The translations under genes and the position numbers were made by a program. From Staphylococcus sp. NAM3COL9 (GTDB taxonomy: Bacteria; Bacillota; Bacilli; Staphylococcales; Staphylococcaceae), in the NCBI RefSeq assembly GCF_001431205.1, contig NZ_LGPC01000015.1:1-34500 (forward strand): a DNA stretch of 34,500 nucleotides. The letters run 5' to 3'. A model generated the notes under the pieces. It was not told the origin of the DNA, searched no databases, and worked only from the letters and a program-made list of their open reading frames with translations. This document shows, piece by piece, positions 31,681-34,500 of the stretch (the stretch's first letter is position 1; each line of letters starts with the position of its first letter).

Positions 31681-31725
31681 GTGACAAAAGATCTCTCAGC
31701 AGCAATTAGTGATTTCGTAAAATAG
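31681..31725 (+). pseudogene. hld: truncated delta-haemolysin (hld) reading frame
   Basis: GTG ACA AAA GAT ... GTA AAA TAG encodes MTKDLSAAISDFVK, aligning with S. aureus delta-toxin MAQDIISTISDLVKW. The stop TAG stands where TGG (Trp15) should be. A strong Shine-Dalgarno (AGAGGAGG, 31665-31672) is still in place 8 bases upstream. After the stop, the frame no longer resembles the rest of the toxin and ends at 31755. An ATG at 31676 is followed at once by TAG. Full-length toxin cannot be made. A 14-residue peptide may be translated; that is a guess. Confidence 0.85.
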
Positions 31726-31986
31726 TACTTACTGAGTACACAACGCGCTTATTAATTTAAGCATTCCCAATTTAGATTTGCAGAACCTTCCCAGTCTCGA
31801 ATCTAATATCATTTTAACATTGTCTATAACAGAGACAATTTAAAGTATTAACATGTAAGCTATCGTAAACATCATTCAATTTATCATTAAAATTGGTAAA
31901 TTCACTAAAATTTTTTCATAATTAATAACATCCCCAAAAATAGATAGAGAAATAACTGTAAAAACATTCCCTTAATAATAAGTTAC

Positions 31987-32023
31987 AAAAACCGTGAGCC
32001 CCTCCCAAGCTCACGGTTTTTAT
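31987..32023. terminator. RNAIII terminator
   Basis: ACCGTGAGC (31991-31999) pairs with GCTCACGGT (32009-32017), loop CCCTCCCAA, flanked by A and T tracts, so it works on both strands and also ends the minus-strand hydrolase gene. Confidence 0.93.
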
Positions 32024-32030
32024 TATGAAA

Positions 32031-32816
32031 TCATTTATATAGTTGTGGTCTTAAGTTTTTGAATACTGGAATGGAGTTGCGTTGATTTGTTACTTCATCT
32101 AAATCAATGACGCAAGTTAAATGATCTGGTTTTTCTTTTAATTCTGCTATAACCTCACCATTAGGGTTTATCACGATAGAATGACCTGCATATTCAGTCT
32201 TGCCATCGTCTCCACAAGCATTACAACCAACTACAAACATATCATTTTCAATGGCACGTGCTTTTAATAGGGCAGTCCAATGATTCAATCTTACCGCTGG
32301 CCATTGTGCAACATAAAAAGCGATTTGTGCATCTTTACGGGCTGGATAGCGAAGCAATTCAGGAAAGCGTAAATCATAACAAGTTATATGTGCAACTTTA
32401 GCTCCATCTGATAGAGTGAAGGGTTCTGGAACTGCATTACCAGGTGTTAAAAATGAAGGCTCATCTAACATCGGTACAAGATGTACCTTGTCATAACTGT
32501 TTATTAAATAACCATTTTTTGAAACGGCAAAAGCAGTATTGTAAATGTTATCTTTCATACTATTTGAAACAGAACCTGCAATTACATCAACTTTATATTG
32601 GATTGCTAATTTTGATATAAATTCAAAACTTCTTGATAATTGATTATCAGCAAGTTCTTTTAGCTGAGGTAGGGCATAACCATTATTCCACATTTCCGGT
32701 AAAACTACGATATCTGTCTCTGCTGATACATACTCGGCAAACCAATTCGTAATTGTTTCTTCATTTAACGAAACGTTTGCTGGTTCAACTTTAAATTGAA
32801 AAATTTCTATATTCAT
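32031..32816 (-). CDS. nitrilase-superfamily carbon-nitrogen hydrolase
   Basis: 261 aa cytosolic amidase of the nitrilase superfamily. The catalytic triad is visible: E41 in VLPEMW, K110 in YDKVHLVP and C146 in [14 protein letters not shown]. The YDLRFPEL context is that of omega-amidase or deaminated-glutathione amidase types, but the substrate is not decided by sequence. ATG 32816 follows AAGGGG. It occupies the same place as its S. aureus counterpart, directly after RNAIII, with its own promoter, and stops at the shared terminator. Confidence 0.92.
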   Translation of the reverse strand: MNIEIFQFKVEPANVSLNEETITNWFAEYVSAETDIVVLPEMWNNGYALPQLKELADNQLSRSFEFISKLAIQYKVDVIAGSVSNSMKDNIYNTAFAVSKNGYLINSYDKVHLVPMLDEPSFLTPGNAVPEPFTLSDGAKVAHITCYDLRFPELLRYPARKDAQIAFYVAQWPAVRLNHWTALLKARAIENDMFVVGCNACGDDGKTEYAGHSIVINPNGEVIAELKEKPDHLTCVIDLDEVTNQRNSIPVFKNLRPQLYK

Positions 32817-32847
32817 CTCGATCGCCCCTTAAATTGTTGTTAGCATA

Positions 32848-32876
32848 AATATACTAGATATATTCAGAAAATTCAA
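32848..32876 (-). promoter_or_regulatory. promoter of the carbon-nitrogen hydrolase gene
   Basis: Minus strand TTGAAT (32871-32876), 17-base spacer, TATATT (32848-32853), about 30 bases before the start codon. Confidence 0.7.
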
Positions 32877-32938
32877 AATTAGGCGCAACTTTCAATGATG
32901 TTACTAAATGCACACTCAAAATTAAAATATTTAAATAT

Positions 32939-32971
32939 AAAAACCAATTCATTTTAAATGAATTGGTTTTT
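32939..32971. terminator. bidirectional terminator after the nitroreductase gene
   Basis: AAACCAATTCATTT (32941-32954) is exactly complementary to AAATGAATTGGTTT (32956-32969), flanked by A and T tracts. Confidence 0.88.
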
Positions 32972-33037
32972 ATAAGTTGAAAAGGATTTATATCCTAAGC
33001 GTTTGTATTATTGTTAATGTTTAAAAATTCAAATAAA

Positions 33038-33667
33038 CTATTTTCTTACTAAGAAGCGTTTGCTTACATCATGAAATTCTTTTTCTCCAGCCTCATCACG
33101 TACGTTACCAAAAGGCATTTGAGCTACAAGATTCCAAGTGGCAGGAATATCGAACGCTTCAGTTACTGCTACGTCTACAAGTGGATTATAATGTTGTAAT
33201 GATGCGCCAATACCTTTAGTACTTAATGCAGTCCAAATTGCAAATTGGTGCATTGCATTAGTTTGGCTTGACCAAATGGTAAAGTTCTCAGCGTAGTTAG
33301 GCATTTGATTTTGTAATCCTTCAACAACTTCTTGATCTTCAAAGTATAGAATTGTACCATATGAATGTTTGAAGTTATCAATTTTGTCTGAAGTTGCTTG
33401 GAATTCACGATCAGGACCCATTGATTTTTTTAGTTCTTCTTTTGTTATATCCCAGAATTTATTATGGTTATCGTTTAATAACAATACAGCACGAGTTGAT
33501 TGAGCATTGAATGAAGATGGAACATGTTTGATTGCATGTTCGATGATGCCCTCTACCTCTTTATCAGATATTGAAATTTCTTGCCCTAAACTATATATTG
33601 AACGTCTTGATTCTACTGCACTTTGAAATGCATCTAGTGTATCTTCTTTTTTACTAAAAAGTCCCAT
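33038..33667 (-). CDS. nitroreductase-family FMN oxidoreductase
   Basis: 209 aa, nitroreductase fold. SRRSIYSLG near 20-28 is the N-terminal FMN-phosphate region, HVPSSFNAQSTRAVLL (48-63) the FMN-binding loop, and GIGASLQHYNP with the C-terminal QMPFGNVRDEAGEKEF the second FMN and dimer motifs. It resembles the fungal Frm2/Hbn1 branch (SSFNAQSxR, QMPFG) more than NfsB. The physiological acceptor is unknown. ATG 33667 follows AAGGAG at 8 bases. Single gene, same position as in S. aureus near agr. Confidence 0.9.
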   Translation of the reverse strand: MGLFSKKEDTLDAFQSAVESRRSIYSLGQEISISDKEVEGIIEHAIKHVPSSFNAQSTRAVLLLNDNHNKFWDITKEELKKSMGPDREFQATSDKIDNFKHSYGTILYFEDQEVVEGLQNQMPNYAENFTIWSSQTNAMHQFAIWTALSTKGIGASLQHYNPLVDVAVTEAFDIPATWNLVAQMPFGNVRDEAGEKEFHDVSKRFLVRK

Positions 33668-33859
33668 TCGGAAAACTCCTTCACATCAATTTACTTTATA
33701 TATTAAGTATAATAATTATACCTTGATTTGTAAATAGCTTTTTACAATAAATTTCAAATAGGTTAATTTCTTCTTTCAAAAGCCTGATTTTAATGAAAAA
33801 TAGTACGATTTCTAATATACTGATAAGGAATGTAAGAAAAATTATTTGGAGGTGAGATT

Positions 33860-34500
33860 ATGAAAAATTATATTTCACATAAATTTATTGTATCTAGCTT
33901 TGCAATCGCACTTAGTGCTACATTAATTTCTAAACCGACACAAGGGGCCGAGACAGAACTAAATGAATACAATAAGAATACGCCTATGAATAATGATGAT
34001 TTAGATCAAAAGCGTATCAATATATCAGATATAGATGAAAATGTGCAAAATAACACTAAGCCAGTAAATAATTCAAATGAGAATGAGGTACCTTCAAATT
34101 TTGATCGAACTGATAATAAAACCAGTGGTGACGCTACAACAGATTCATCGTCCAAACAACCAGATGATAGCAACTCAGACAACGACGATTTAGATACTAG
34201 TACTGAGCCTGATAAGTCAGAGGAAGACAATCAATCTTCGGATTCAAACAGTACAAGAAACAGTGATAATGGAGCTGAAGAGAAACCATCCTCCGAACAG
34301 CCAAGTGGCAATGATTCAGATGATGCTGCTGAGCCTGATAAGCCAGAGGAAGATAATCAATCATCAAGTTCTGACAAACCACAAGGTGATGGTGGCGACT
34401 CAGAAGAAAAACCTAAACCAGAGCAACCAAGTGAAGACGGAGACGATAATTCAACGGAACCATCAGAACCGAATAACCCACAAGGTGGCGGAGGTAACTC
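33860..34500 (+). CDS. sdrH: secreted Asp/Ser/Glu/Pro-rich protein, SdrH-like (3' end outside the window)
   Basis: 213 complete codons, open to the window end. ATG 33860 follows TGGAGGTG. Residues 1-30 are a signal peptide (MKNYISHKF, hydrophobic IVSSFAIALSATLI, then a likely cut after TQGA). The rest is disordered and acidic, with a duplicated segment EPDK(S/P)EEDNQSS at codons 116 and 158, 42 residues apart, then EKPKPEQPSEDG-type repeats. S. aureus has sdrH at this position (agr, hydrolase, nitroreductase, sdrH), which is the main reason for the name. The sequence itself is low complexity and weak evidence. Whether it has a membrane or wall anchor is not visible. Confidence 0.6.
   Translation, partial: MKNYISHKFIVSSFAIALSATLISKPTQGAETELNEYNKNTPMNNDDLDQKRINISDIDENVQNNTKPVNNSNENEVPSNFDRTDNKTSGDATTDSSSKQPDDSNSDNDDLDTSTEPDKSEEDNQSSDSNSTRNSDNGAEEKPSSEQPSGNDSDDAAEPDKPEEDNQSSSSDKPQGDGGDSEEKPKPEQPSEDGDDNSTEPSEPNNPQGGGGN

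Larger units (their letters stand above)
31472..32023 (+). ncRNA. RNAIII, effector RNA of agr
   Basis: Regulatory RNA of about 550 nt (S. aureus: 514). It opens with the hairpin TATCAC-AAAGAA-GTGATA (31474-31491), as S. aureus RNAIII does, and ends with a terminator hairpin. C-rich loops that in S. aureus bind Shine-Dalgarno regions of targets are kept: CTTCCCAG in the loop of TTAGATTTG/CGAATCTAA (31772-31780 with 31798-31806), CATTCCC at 31762-31768, and CCCCTCCC in the terminator loop. The delta-haemolysin frame is broken. The 5' end is inferred from the hairpin. Confidence 0.88.

Overview
The window is a low-GC Staphylococcus chromosome segment. This rests on a 23S-5S rRNA pair of staphylococcal type, an ilv-leu operon, the tsaE-tsaB-rimI-tsaD cluster, rex, a complete agrBDCA locus with RNAIII, and an sdrH-like gene, all in the order known from staphylococci. 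The proteins diverge clearly from S. aureus. The agrD signal core reads INPCMGYF, close in form to the S. saprophyticus signal as I remember it, and the RNAIII delta-haemolysin frame is cut by a stop codon. I infer a coagulase-negative species, perhaps near the saprophyticus/xylosus group, but cannot name it.

Layout. 1-3305 is the end of an rrn operon: 16S-23S spacer, 23S and 5S. A broken second copy of the 5S tail and its terminator follows. 3627-14637 (minus strand) is the branched-chain amino acid operon ilvD-ilvB-ilvN-ilvC-leuA-leuB-leuC-leuD-ilvA. Its leader at 14664-14924 holds a sigma-A promoter, CodY-like boxes, a short peptide ending in an Ile/Leu/Val run, and a terminator just before ilvD. 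This fits double control by CodY and ribosome-mediated attenuation.

15150-17847 (plus) has two tandem hairpin repeats, then tsaE-tsaB-rimI-tsaD, whose products (apart from RimI) make the t6A modification of tRNA. 18124-18546 is a VOC/PhnB-like protein. 18597-20198 (minus) is a membrane-anchored MutS-type ATPase, and 20552-22480 (minus) an ABC-F protein of the YdiF type. Between these two lies a cluster of five DnaA-box-like 9-mers. The redox repressor gene rex diverges from the ABC-F gene. 23490-24832 is a YeeE/YedE-TusA sulfur transport and relay pair.

24977-28476 (plus) is the sucrose locus scrR-scrB-scrK with a palindromic operator. 28514-31271 (minus) is agrA-agrC-agrD-agrB, divergent from RNAIII (about 31472-32023, plus). 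Then follow a nitrilase-family hydrolase, a nitroreductase-family protein (both minus) and, running off the window, a secreted Asp/Ser/Glu/Pro-rich protein at the sdrH position.

The points most worth following up are the DnaA-box cluster at 20328-20458, the loss of delta-haemolysin within an otherwise intact RNAIII, the AIP sequence, the ilv attenuator, the folded ilvC-leuA intercistronic region, and the repeat family shared by the 5S remnant and the tsaE upstream region.
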